Assembly (NCBI RefSeq): GCF_050948175.1
Contig: NC_135198.1
Location: 7,825,001 to 7,889,000 of the forward strand
DNA length: 64,000 nucleotides
Source of the DNA: Xylocopa sonorina
Lineage: Eukaryota; Arthropoda; Insecta; Hymenoptera; Apidae
Direction of reading: 5' to 3'
Positions 38,801 through 49,842 of this stretch are shown piece by piece. Positions within the stretch are counted from its first letter, which is position 1. Every line of letters starts with the position of its first letter. A program made the translations under genes and the position numbers. The notes below the pieces were generated by a model. The model was given only the letters and a program-made list of their open reading frames with translations, was not told where the DNA came from and searched no databases.

Positions 38801-41026
38801 AGAACCGCGCGACGTTCGCTGTCGCTGGATTTTTACCATTAAAAACCGGCTAATGAGAAACTGTTTTCTCTGCGGTCTCGATATAAACGAGCGACGTTTT
38901 ATACGAAATTATCCTCGCGACAGTTGGTTCAAAAGAGGACGAGAACTCGTTTCGTCCCAGCGAGCGTTTCTTTGGGCTACGCGCTTTTCAAATTGGCCGT
39001 ACAAACGGAAATTTGCAGTATCATCAAATTATCGCGGGAGGATACGCGCGAGTAAGTTATTTTCAGTGTTCTACAATCGTGTTCGCTGAAATCTGACATT
39101 CGCGAGGGCGTGTTGGATCAGAAATCGCTACGATTCTTGTTATTGCTGGTGTGATATCTCTCGTTGACATACTTCTTCGGTTAATCTCGACAGAACGAAA
39201 CGAAATCACGAGGTTACGCGAGACGCGTGCAAATCGGATACGAGTTAACAACGGATCGCTCTTCCACCCCTTCGCGAGGCAACGATGAGGTGCACGCGAG
39301 AAAAGGGCGTTCGTTGCTATTTACGATTGTCGTCTGGTGATAATCAAGATTAATGGTTGATAACTACAGAGATTCTCATTAAACGAACAGAAAAACGTAT
39401 AATGGAAAGAACTGAGAAACGAAATATCATTTCCAACCTTTACTTCACCCTTGATATCCCCATAGTAGATGCTTCACGACCTGTTCGAATCTTCAAATAG
39501 TTGAAACACCTGAAATACTTATTAATCACATGTATCACTTCGCCAAAGCAGTTATCACAACTTGATAATAAATTCAGTTGTCATCCCTCGATCAATTTCG
39601 CGACGAACGCTCTCAGAGATATCCACGCGTTTCCATTTTTCTTTTTATCTCTCTTTCTTTCCGCTGTGGAGATCGAATCAAAGCGCTTCGTGGCGTCGGA
39701 TGAAGCCTATAAAGTTCGCATAACCGGGTAAGTCTGCGCGTTGGCTTTTAGGGTCGATCGTATCCGCAAAGAATCCATCGCGGTCGCGTAAAGACCGGGG
39801 GGACGTATCGGTTTTCGATAAAGCGCCGCGGAAATGAATTCGCGTTCTAATCGGTATATCGAATTGGCTGGGACGCGCGTGTTGCTTTGACGGTCGTCTC
39901 GCGGACATTTTCCGCGGCCACCCGCGAGACATCGCCGCCATTGGGGATGGTGGTCAAGCTTGGTTCGAATCGAGTTTCTCATCGACCGACGAAATGGAGC
40001 GCGCGTCGACTAATTAAATGGCGAAACCTCGCGACGAAATTTTGCTGCGCCTGATTGACCGCAGAAATCGTGAATTTAAGGCATTTCTTAACGAAGTATA
40101 GTAAAGGAACATAACAATTTTTGAACGAAAGCAGAATTAAAAATGTAGCGAAGTGTACATCGTGTGACGCACCGAGCGAAATAAAGCGAAGAGATTGCTG
40201 TTTAATCAAGTGCAGATTTTGTGTGTCGTGGGCTCGCAGTGAAAAAGCTAGCGTTTGCACAGCGAAATTGAATAACAATGTCGAGTCGAGCAGCATATGC
40301 GAGTTCGATGAAAACTGTTTCACTCGCTAAGCACACGGGCACGACAAATACGCGCTTGTTCTAATTTTATAGCGATCTGCTATTGCGTTACACTGGTTAA
40401 TTTCTAATTACTAATTAAAACCCGCCGTAATCCTACCTCGAATTCTTTTTTTTTCTCTTTTCGAAGTTCCAGCCGCTCTAATTAAAACGATGCTCGGCTA
40501 CTGCCGACATTCTTTACGAACTGGGATGATATTTCGCAGGCTAAATCCAGTTCCAGCGAGTTCTACTTTCACTGGATTCTCTTAAAAACAAATATAAAGT
40601 TTGATTAAAAATCAACGATAAAATTAGAACCGAGATTGCCCTATATCCGAGTGTTGCACAACTACCCTTATTATGCTTCGTTAAGAAATGCCCAATGTTT
40701 ATTCAAAAAGGTAGTTTCCAAGTATTTTTCAATTCGCCAAATCTCAGTATAATATTTTTTCCTCGAATTAGATGCTCGAGGATCGTGTTGGATGCCAGCC
40801 ATTATAAACCAGGAATATATGAACCCGCGTACAATTCCCCTCGAGATCTAGCCGACGATCGAATGTGCGATCCTGCGATAGCTTCCATTTATTCTCTAAG
40901 ATCCTCGCCTGAACGTTGGCTGGGGAAGTGACGCGTCGAATTTTTGATAGGTAAGGTACGTCGTTCCGTTTGCTCGGGTCGCTGCAAGGGTAGGAGGCGA
41001 ACGCTTGAGCAGCCATGATAGAAACA

Positions 41027-41044
41027 GGGGCTCTAGGGGCTCTA
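41027..41044 (+). repeat. 9-bp tandem duplication
   Basis: GGGGCTCTA occurs twice back to back. Confidence 0.8.
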
Positions 41045-44000
41045 GACGAATACCTCAGGGATTCACATATCTGTCGTACTAAATTTAGAACGTCCAACGG
41101 TACCAAAGTGGTCCATTTGTCCGTTTCACTACCTTTCTTTAATTGGAATTTGTTATTTCTCTTTCCTGGAAACCCTAAGAACTGTTTCGTATATCAAGGA
41201 TGCTCACGATGAAATCTGAGAGTTGCTGCGTTCGCGAAGCCTACTCTCATACGATGGTGGATCTTGCCTTTTATTGGCAACACAATTTTGACGGAACGAA
41301 ATTACTTCTAAGGTGGATCGAGAATTGAATCGCGGGGTTGCGAGTGTTGCACTCGAGACGCGGACGTACCGAATCCCTTCGAAGGGAGTGGTAATTCATA
41401 CGTTCAACCTTGAGAGGCATGTTGCCAAGCCGGTTCCCGAATTCCAGGGATTCCCACCGGGGTCAAGTGCCACCGCGTGGAATGTAATCGTCGAAACGCG
41501 AAGCGTGGCCGTGTCAGCGTTCCATTTCGACGCCCACGATCGGATTACTTTGCGTGGTCTATGAAACGCGTACGTGACGCGGCTTCTTTCCACGCATAAA
41601 GGACACTGTTTATGTCACGTATTAATTGAAAGGATTTGCTGAAGTGATTCGACTTGCACAAATCGAGGATCAACTTCCGTCACCTCGACGTGTCCACTAA
41701 TGGCGATCATCTTCGTTCTCCACGCGCACCCTCTCGAACTTCTTCAACTGCTGCGATGATTAACAGTACATACTTTGGCTTTTCGAAGCGCTTCCTGAAA
41801 TTACATAGGAAAATTTGTTGCTGACGTAGTCGATACATCGAACAGAGCTAATCTATTAGCAGAGCAAAAGAAACTCGTGACAATGTACGATGACCCCGCG
41901 GATCTTTCACAAATTTCACCCTCCACGTCCCCAGACGGTGACAAAAGGACGATAAATAACTCGAGCAAGCCTCAGGCACCCCCAACCACCGTACAAAGGT
42001 TGCTCGCGAATTTCTTTCCGTAACGACAACACTTACCGTCCGCCCGCAATTTTTCATCCCCCTCGCGCGAGCACTTTGCGTCTCGCGAGCCGGGCAAACG
42101 CGGACCCTAATGGAGTTGCTCGCACAATGGTCTCATTGTGTAGGCTCCACCAACTCTCCGCAACCTGTCGTGTCCTCCCTCTCCGCGTCGCTACTTCCGG
42201 CCCCAGCTTCACCCTTGTTCGAACACTTGGAGACCAGACGGCTCTCCCGACGCAAATACAATATCGAACGGCTGGTTCCCAACGAATCGACAGTCGTCGG
42301 ATCGAGAACGTAATACGTGTGTAACGCCATATCGAGGCTGACTGGCGGGTTGGAGGTTCGTTAAATCGTTGGTGCACGCGTGCTTCTATTGGATAGAGGC
42401 GTCGCGCTACGTTAAATACGGCCTTTGCCACGCACGCATCGCTGTGGACGGGAGTGATCTCAATTTTGCGCAGCACTTTCAACGCGATACCTTTACAGGA
42501 GGGTGTTAACGAGCTATATTTCGCGAATTTTTTCTTTCTTTTTTTATCTTCGAGAGAAACGATCGATTGCAGGAAAGTTGACGTTGTTACAGTGAACTTG
42601 ATCAAAGTTAAAGGGGTAGTTTGGGTGGTATCACAATTTCTTTCGTTAGAAATGTTTCTGGAACTCTTAGAAGTGATTGTTTAATATTTGAAGCTTTCTT
42701 GGGCGATTGTCTTGGTGTAAATGGCAAAAGATTCGAAACAGTTGGACCAATTACACGGTTTGTCGTCCGTATTGTTCCAACCCATGAAGCGTTTAGCGCG
42801 CGAACGAGTTTTTCGTCGCCAAGCGGGAACTTTGCCCATCAAATTACTTAACGCTCCGCGTTTCCCTGCGAGCGCGTTTCCGGAACAGCCCCAGTTGTTC
42901 GCTGGCGCGAAAGTTCGACAAAGATCGTTTCGACGAGCAGCTTCTAAATAATCCCGCGCCGAATGCTGTGATTAATTCGTGCGCCCACGCGGTCCACGAG
43001 GATGGAGAAGTTTAGAATCGAGCAAGGCAACGAGATAATTGCCAGTTCGAGTGTCACAAAACTCGATTTATTAACACCAGCGACGTTCACTAATTCGCGA
43101 CGCCATCGCGACGCGATGCACGTTCTTCTTGCGCCAACTCGAAGATCGGATATTTCAGTTCGAGGAACGTTGCACTTGTGATCCTTCTGAAATTTACGTT
43201 CTACACTGGCTATAGAATTTCATATAGCCATCCGGTAGAGCTGTCACGTTTCATGTACTACGCAAGCTTTTTCAAGTAAGCGACGACCGACCTTTCATTC
43301 TTTCCACGAAGCTTTTATAGTTTTCCATTTCACGGTTAGATCCTGTACGAACCGTGCGCTCTCCACATCGCTCTGCATTATTCACGCATTAGAACACACG
43401 CTCGCGAGGAACGCGTATCGATTTTTGCAAGAAATACACTTTCGAAATCGATGCTCGACGAGTTTCGTTCGATCGGCCCTCGCGTTCTCAACCCTCCATT
43501 TTATGAAACGCGCCAACGATTCGCGTAGACTCCACAGCTTGGGACGACACGTGTCGTGGAATCTTTTTTTCGACCCCGATTTTCCTCTTTCGTCTTCGAT
43601 ATTAGCCATTCAGAAGGGGCGGCGTCGTTTCGTCGTTTATTAGCGGCCGCACACGCGACGGTTGGACATTTTGATAACACTCAGCGATCCGTGCGGAAGG
43701 TGCTCGAGGCAAAAATGAACCGGTCACGTTTTATTAAAGCCACGGAAGGTCGTGACGCGTCCTTCACGCGTATTTCCATCGACGGAGGATTGATCTGAGA
43801 ATAGACGACGAGCTGTACACGGGCAGGCCAGCCCTTAGTCGACTGATTAGATGTGCACGATTATGCAGGGCGGCTCTTAAGCGATTAGCCTCGCTTTGGG
43901 GGGTGAACGTTGCGAGGCGACGTGAAAAATGCGTCGTACGATTAGCTGAACGTAGGATCGATAATTGCTTCGAGGTACATTCGCAATGTCCGATCGTCTG

Positions 44001-44649
44001 TGGATTTCCAAACTTAGTTTGACGAATGAAATAATAATAATTATGAAGCATGCAAAGCAGCGAAATTTAAGTAGTTTAAGTAATCTGATTCTTTGTAAAA
44101 TTAAAAAAGAAAATTCCTTGTTCGTCCACTTTCAGCTGGTATCCAAAGATTTCATTCTGAGAACTCTCGTAAACATTATACACCGTGAGTTCGATGAATA
44201 AGTTACGCGTAAAGCTGTAAAAATAACAAACGAGAAGGGTCGCCAGCGGCGTATTAAATGGTAATTGTTTGGCGAGACGTACCAGAGCAAAGGGATTCGT
44301 TTAATAATGGAAAATCCAATTCCGCTTCGGTGAAGGAAACCGCGTTATCCTAAAGGCAAAGGGGAACCGGGCAGAACTATGCGAAATTAGTTTGATTTAC
44401 CTTGAAAATTTGGCTCTCGTTTAGGAAAATAGCGTCGGAGGAAATCTGTTTGACATTCGGACCAGCTTCGAGATTAAAGAGGAATAATTAAGTAAACTGA
44501 CAATTCCACTAATTGAAATCTTAATCGTTTCTTAACTCCAATTAACCAGACTTCTAGACCGTAACACCCTCGACACCCCATCAAAATTTCAAACAAATCT
44601 CTGTTGCATTCAGAAAACGCGATTAAAAATTAACCCCAGTCCCAGCGCC

Positions 44650-45189
44650 GAAATCTCCAACTATCCACCCCCTCAGTCAATCTCACTCTCCCCTCTCACA
44701 TCATCTCTTGCATACACGCCAGTAACTCGCCATCGCGAGCTCCATTTAATCATCGCGACCGTCTTTCTCCCATCCATTAAACGGAAAACGAACCGTTCAC
44801 CAAAAGTGGGTGGCGGCGTCGTCGCGCAGGTCCGACGAGTTTTCAACCGGCCAGACACACCGTGAGAAAGAGAGAGGAGACCGTGTCTGCGAGGCAGTGC
44901 CGCGTTATCATACCCCAAGCGGGTCGACCCAGTTCCCGCGAGCCGCTGACCCAGTTCCCAGTTATATCCGTCGTCGATCCGCTTTCGCCCGTCGTCTACG
45001 TGTATGTATGTGCACGCACGCCCGCTACAGGCATCCCCTGTTGCGCCCAGCCGGGGCTGGCTGCTTTCGCGAACCCTCTCGTGCAAAGAGAGCCAGCCAC
45101 CAGCGCTGTGCATATAGCCAAGGGGAGGCGATGCGCGCCCTACTACCCCGCGGTACACAGCCAGCCAACAGGTAGCTGCGCCTGGCCCG
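44650..45189 (+). promoter_or_regulatory. GC-rich upstream region of the 45.3-kb candidate gene
   Basis: This block is clearly richer in G+C than the AT-rich sequence before it. It holds a 12-bp direct repeat GACCCAGTTCCC (44926-44937 and 44948-44959), the palindrome GGGTCGACCC (44921-44930), two copies of AGCCAGCCA (45091-45099 and 45159-45167), and CAGGTAG (45169-45175), the consensus of the early insect activator Zelda. A 187-codon minus-strand frame crosses it but starts at GTG and shows no domain, so it is not annotated. The regulatory role is inferred from its place before the TATA box. Confidence 0.35.
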
Positions 45190-45197
45190 TATAAATA
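45190..45197 (+). promoter_or_regulatory. TATA box TATAAATA
   Basis: TATAAATA lies in a GC-rich setting, which makes a chance match less likely than in AT-rich spacer. It sits inside the 17-base loop of a 6-bp inverted repeat, CCTGGC (45181-45186) and GCCAGG (45204-45209). A start site about 25-32 bases downstream would fall near 45215-45225. No clear initiator or downstream promoter element was seen there. From that point the first ATG is at 45332. Confidence 0.45.
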
Positions 45198-45331
45198 GAC
45201 ACAGCCAGGATCATCCCTGGACGCGGTTCCCAGCACCTCCGCCGTTCACCCCACTCCTCGTCATCCCTCTGTCGCTGGTGTCTGCCAAGACCGCGGCTTT
45301 CCGTTTTTCCTTTTCTTTAAGCGAAAGTGGC

Positions 45332-46330
45332 ATGCCTCTGGTCTGCCCCTCTTTCTCTCTTGTTTCTTCTGGAATGCTTCTCGTGGTTCTTGCTTCTCTT
45401 CTGGCACCCGTGCTTTCCTTTCTCCCGTTTCGCTTTGTCTTCAGGCGACATGTGGAGAGCGTCTCACGTGTAAACGGCACGCTTCCTGAAACGATAACAG
45501 AGTTTTGTAAATGTTGGTTCGTATCGTTGTGTTTATTCGCTGATACGAATCCACCCCTCGCGATCGTCCCGGCGAGATCGAAGGGATCGCGTTCTCAAGT
45601 CGAACAGCCTATCCTTGAAGCTCTTCGCGGGAATTTAGAATTCAGCACCATCCTCCATTACAGAGGATCGTATCCTGTTTTCTTATTTTCCACCCCGTGG
45701 CACAGCACCCTCTCTCTGGCTACCATCTCGCGTATTGTTCCGCCGTCGAACCTCGATGCAACTACCGTGTACCAGACCAGGGGCACTCCCTCTTCCATTT
45801 CAGGCTGGATTTCTCTCGATCGTTCTTCGGTTGACCGATACAACCCTCGCGAACAGAACCAGCGATTTCTCCCTCTTCTGGTCCATTACAGAGCGCCCTG
45901 GCGAATATCGACTACGGTTTCTTTCCTGTTTCTTTTGTACTTCCTTCTCCTGCCTCCCCTTCTGTTCACCGACGTTTTACAGCGCGATTTATCGTCCCTC
46001 TATTTTTATCCACCGCGTGTTTTCCTTCCGGAACCTCGACCCAGTAATGGTTCTAAGTGGCGCGTAACGAGAGTCGCTGGATCCTCGTCGCGTGGCTACA
46101 TCGTCGACGTCGACACTCCGTGTCGAGTCGTGGCGTATCGAACGATCGTCGACCATCGGATCGTAACGAGCGATAAACGAGCCTGCGAAGTATCGTTTAT
46201 CGCGATCCAGTTCGACGCGATTCATTCACTGCTCGAAGCTTTCGCGTCGATATTTTCATCGCGACGGTGGTTCTCGTCTTTGGTTTTCCGTCGAAAAAGG
46301 AAACTAATTACTTTGCCACGTGCATCGTGA
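45332..46330 (+). CDS. Candidate compact intronless gene, 332-aa membrane or secreted protein of unknown family
   Basis: This is the longest frame of the window by a wide margin, with a true ATG at 45332 and TGA at 46328-46330. The same frame is open upstream to at least 45278 but without ATG. It is preceded by a TATA box at 45190-45197 with no other ATG between the expected start site and 45332, and a G at -3 is a fair initiation context. AATAAA follows the stop after one base. Residues 15-33 form a hydrophobic stretch (from MLLVVLASLLAPVLS) followed by Arg residues at 34, 38 and 39, which fits a signal anchor better than a cleaved signal peptide. A second hydrophobic stretch spans about 193-213. 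Possible N-glycosylation sequons are NGT at 48 and NGS at 239. The C-terminus is basic (about 311-323). Third codon positions favour C and T over A. I recognise no family. The hydrophobic parts are encoded by pyrimidine-rich DNA, so they could be by-products of composition. An alternative is a splice acceptor ending at 45444 (pyrimidine tract then TTCAG), making this part of an intron and exon instead. Confidence 0.35.
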   Translation: MPLVCPSFSLVSSGMLLVVLASLLAPVLSFLPFRFVFRRHVESVSRVNGTLPETITEFCKCWFVSLCLFADTNPPLAIVPARSKGSRSQVEQPILEALRGNLEFSTILHYRGSYPVFLFSTPWHSTLSLATISRIVPPSNLDATTVYQTRGTPSSISGWISLDRSSVDRYNPREQNQRFLPLLVHYRAPWRISTTVSFLFLLYFLLLPPLLFTDVLQRDLSSLYFYPPRVFLPEPRPSNGSKWRVTRVAGSSSRGYIVDVDTPCRVVAYRTIVDHRIVTSDKRACEVSFIAIQFDAIHSLLEAFASIFSSRRWFSSLVFRRKRKLITLPRAS

Positions 46331-46331
46331 G

Positions 46332-46337
46332 AATAAA
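46332..46337 (+). terminator. Polyadenylation signal AATAAA
   Basis: AATAAA begins two bases after the last base of the TGA stop of the candidate gene. A T-rich stretch (GGTTTTTG) follows about 20 bases later, where a downstream element would be expected. The hexamer is common in AT-rich DNA, so its position is the informative part. It implies a very short 3' untranslated region. Confidence 0.35.
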
Positions 46338-49300
46338 ACGTTGTCGCGCGAGGGTTTTTGCGAGAACATTCTTAGATTAGATTCGAGGGAGAGGAGCTAA
46401 AATCGTGTAACGTGTAACGTCCTTTTAGGGGTGGTTTCTAACAGTACAAAGAGGGACCATTTCTCGTGCGCTCTCTAAATGGAACCACGCACGCTTCTTT
46501 ACTGAATTTTTCAGATTTCGTTAAAAGAACGCCACGCTGGGAAATTAAAATTAACATGGGAGAGAACCGTTTGCGCGAAAAGCACGCGAGACGATATTTC
46601 AGTTGTTTAACAGTACAAACAGCTGAATCAGAATAGAACGACAGGGTGTAAAAATACTGGGGAACGAGAGCAACTAAAATCCGCAACATTTCCATTCGCC
46701 GAGATTAATCACACGGACGTCAAGATACGCGTGTAAGCTGTCGCAGCTCATCGCACCGAGCCATTGTCTCCGCTATCCGATGAAAGAACATCGCGCGCGA
46801 CAGTGTCGTGCGAGCATGAATAACGCGCCAACACGCTATTTAATGAAACAGGGAGCTCCTCGCGGAGATTGAAGGCAGTTCTTTTTCGCGTTCGACACCC
46901 TGTTCGAGAATTAACTCGATTGTCTCCCTTGTCCCATGGCACATCGCGATGGAACGTGCTGCGCGCAGTTTGGAACTTTCCGCTATGAATTCTATCCAAA
47001 TTTCGCGTCAAAGCGCGTCACACAGTTACAAAGTTGCAACACGAGGTTTTCAGATATTTTCGTGTCTTCGCATTTCTGCATATTTTTATCGCAATAACAT
47101 TTTTCTTTCTCTGCAACGTTCCGTACTTACTCTCAGCAACGTCAGAAATGGTTGCTCTCGGGCAGAGCGCCCTCCACTTTTTAACAGGCTCCCCGAGAAA
47201 TTGAAGTTGCTAACGCAATTTCAAATCCTTCGCATGTTTGTCATTTTCTATTAACCAGTTACGCAATTTAAAGTTGCTCTAACAAGAATTAAAGCTCAGC
47301 GAATAAATTCTGCACAGATTTCAGCAGCGAATAACTTCTGAGCGTTTCTTGTCTTCTCGGGTCTGGCGTCGACAATGGCGGCGTCCCTTTGGAGAACTCG
47401 AGGAACGACTCGTCCGAGGCGAAGTTAACCGCCGAATTAAAACTTTCGCATATACGTATCATGAATATTAAACTCCCTTCCAGGCGATCGAACTTTTATG
47501 GATTTCGAGGAAAATCCACTTCGTTTTCTCCATCGAAAAAGGAAGAAAAGAGGAGAAAAAATCTCTCCAAAGAGGAAAAATTGTAGAACTTGATATCTCC
47601 GAGTTCCAACGTTCATTATTAACGCTATCCCATTACATCCTATTCGATTCTTCCCCTCCTCGTATTTCAACCCCTTTTTATTCATCTTTTTCACTTGCCA
47701 ATTACGTCCACCTTTCGTCTGGTTACAAGCAACAACTGAAACGTCACGTCCCAGTGGGTCTTAAATAAAAATTGCGCTGGGTGAACGTTCGCTCGGCACC
47801 CTGGCAGTCAGGTTTATTTAACGGATGAATTGTTCCTCCCTGACGTCCCCAATTATGCTCTAACTGCTTTTATTTTCCCTCCTTTGTCGAACTTTCTTTC
47901 CCTGACACCGGCTACCCGCTTTTCTGGGTGGCAAGGGGGGGAGGCTGTTTGTTCATTTCGCGTTTATTTCCTCGCCAAAAGTTGTTTCATTCAATCGAGG
48001 GGGGCCTTTGTTTCCTTTGCTGCGCCGCCAAGAACCAACTGATATCTCGAAACGTTCGGAAACAATGGGATCATCGTATTGTCCGACGAAAGTAACCCTT
48101 TGTCGAGCGTTTTCAGGAGTATCCAGATCGCTCTTCGTTCAGGGGGTGCGTGACAAAAGGTCTCATTGGTTTTTAGCCCTGCGTTTCGTCTAATTTTCCA
48201 CGATTCCCCCCGTTTCATTCGAGGAATATTGGATTCGTCAAGAAAATATCCCTTGACAGAATTTAGAAACAAGTTTTGCATATAAAATGAGATGCTTCCA
48301 AGTATTTTCATTGTGCATCGACGTTTACAATTTTCCTGACAACACAGAAATTAAAAAATTATACAATTATCCGGTAAAAAGAGGATTTAGTAATGTATAA
48401 ACAGATGGAGACTGTTTTTCGAGAAACAAATCAATGCTCGACCGAAAACCGCGTCCTTCTTCCTCCTTCAGACGAGGCGCAAAATACCCGCTCGTTTCCT
48501 GGTTCTACCCTTCGAGACTCGTAATGAGGTTTGTCGAATCGGGTCACAGAGAGAAGATCGCGGGCAGCTTTTAGCGTTTAAAAGGAAGTCGCGCTCAAAG
48601 AATCCTCTTTTCCGTAAGGATCGAATATCGAATTCCTTCGGGCTTATCAGTAATGTTTTTAAACATCCTGTCTGAATTCTAATGAATTGTTTGTAGCACA
48701 GAATCATCGGATATTCGAAGAGCAATCGTCCATGTTGCGATTTCAATCGCTACTGATTATCGATGTTGAAAGAAATTTACATTGGATCGACCAGAAAGTA
48801 TTTTCGATTTCGTGGTGCGAGATAAAACTGATTCTTTAACTAAACTTATTAACCTAACAGCTAAAATGCTATCTTGCCAATGCAATACATTGGAAAGCTT
48901 GCGCGCATCTGGTCGAGGGTGTTTCAATCGAAGCAGAGAAGCGAATAACGAAGTAGAAATCTCTCTGGTGAATTAACATATCGGAGATTATATTATTACG
49001 AGGGTTGGTACGTATGCAAATATAATTGCTTTCCTTTCTTTTGCCCCGCCGCGAGAGATAAGGGTAGAAAACGGGGGCTGGATGGCCGTTCGCCTGGAAA
49101 ATACAGGCTTCAGTTGGTTCGCAGGCGGTTTTTCGTTGCACTATTTGTGCTCGAAGATAGGCGACATTCCGGTGCATACTCTCTTTCGCTGGTTGGTGAA
49201 TTTATTCGGTCGGACAATATCGGGGAAATTGTTTTTAATAAATTTATTAAAGTAGCGTCACGTGGGCGGAGCGTTGGCTGTTTGAACGAAATGTAAGGGT

Positions 49301-49830
49301 ATTCGCGTATCGAATAATTTTCAGACGACAGAGCTGTTCAGATATTTTAGCGTACATCTTCTGCGATAAATATCTTTCGTATCCCGCGTTTTATATAGAC
49401 GCGACCCGTTAGATGTTCAGATATATTTCACTTGTAAATTCTGACCCAGTTTATTTGCATAAACGTCCGTAGCGTAATCGCTGTGCTTCTTTTCTTTGAT
49501 GCTTTCAACGTGACATCGCGGTTGTAAAATGCGCTTTCCCGAGCATCTCGTTGATGTCTCCTTTCCGCTGTACGCGGCGCAGAACGTGCAAGTAAAAGGT
49601 ATCGAACTTAAAACTGGTTGGCTCCTCGCATCGAAACTCGCGTTGAAAGCACTTGACTTTCTACAATAATTAATAACTAATCACTTAATCGCATCGATAC
49701 ATTAACTCCTCGCATTACAATCGCACCTTTCACTCGACTGTTCAGATTAATTTCAACTCGATTCTACCCAATAACAGAAATCTCAAATCAATAAGAACGA
49801 AACAAAATTCTCCTAAGGTGAATCAGAGTT

Positions 49831-49842
49831 CTCTCTCTCTCT
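49831..49842 (+). repeat. (CT)n run
   Basis: Twelve bases of alternating C and T. Confidence 0.8.

Larger units (their letters stand above)
31800..44640. other. Long spacer, no gene recognised
   Basis: No frame carries a known domain. The longest frames are 181 codons at 34715-35260 (GTG start) and 183 codons at 42054-42605 minus (TTG start), both without motifs and without ATG. The piece 41313-41564 gives an 83-codon peptide of balanced composition that starts at GTG; it could be an exon but there is no family match. Small items are an A13 tract (34583-34595), a hairpin (35829-35850), ATTTGCAT (36254-36261), a 9-bp tandem duplication (41027-41044) and palindromes at 33570-33586 and 41375-41386. 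Confidence 0.5.

Noticed and set aside
39955..39980. GGTTCGAATC, a tRNA T-loop-like word
   Set aside because: No A box, acceptor stem or anticodon arm can be built around it.
42054..42605. 183-codon minus-strand frame with overlapping plus-strand frames
   Set aside because: TTG start and openness on both strands suggest composition and not coding.
44673..45236. 187-codon minus-strand frame over the putative promoter
   Set aside because: It starts at GTG, has no domain, and lies in a GC-rich block where stops are scarce; the plus-strand promoter reading explains the region better.
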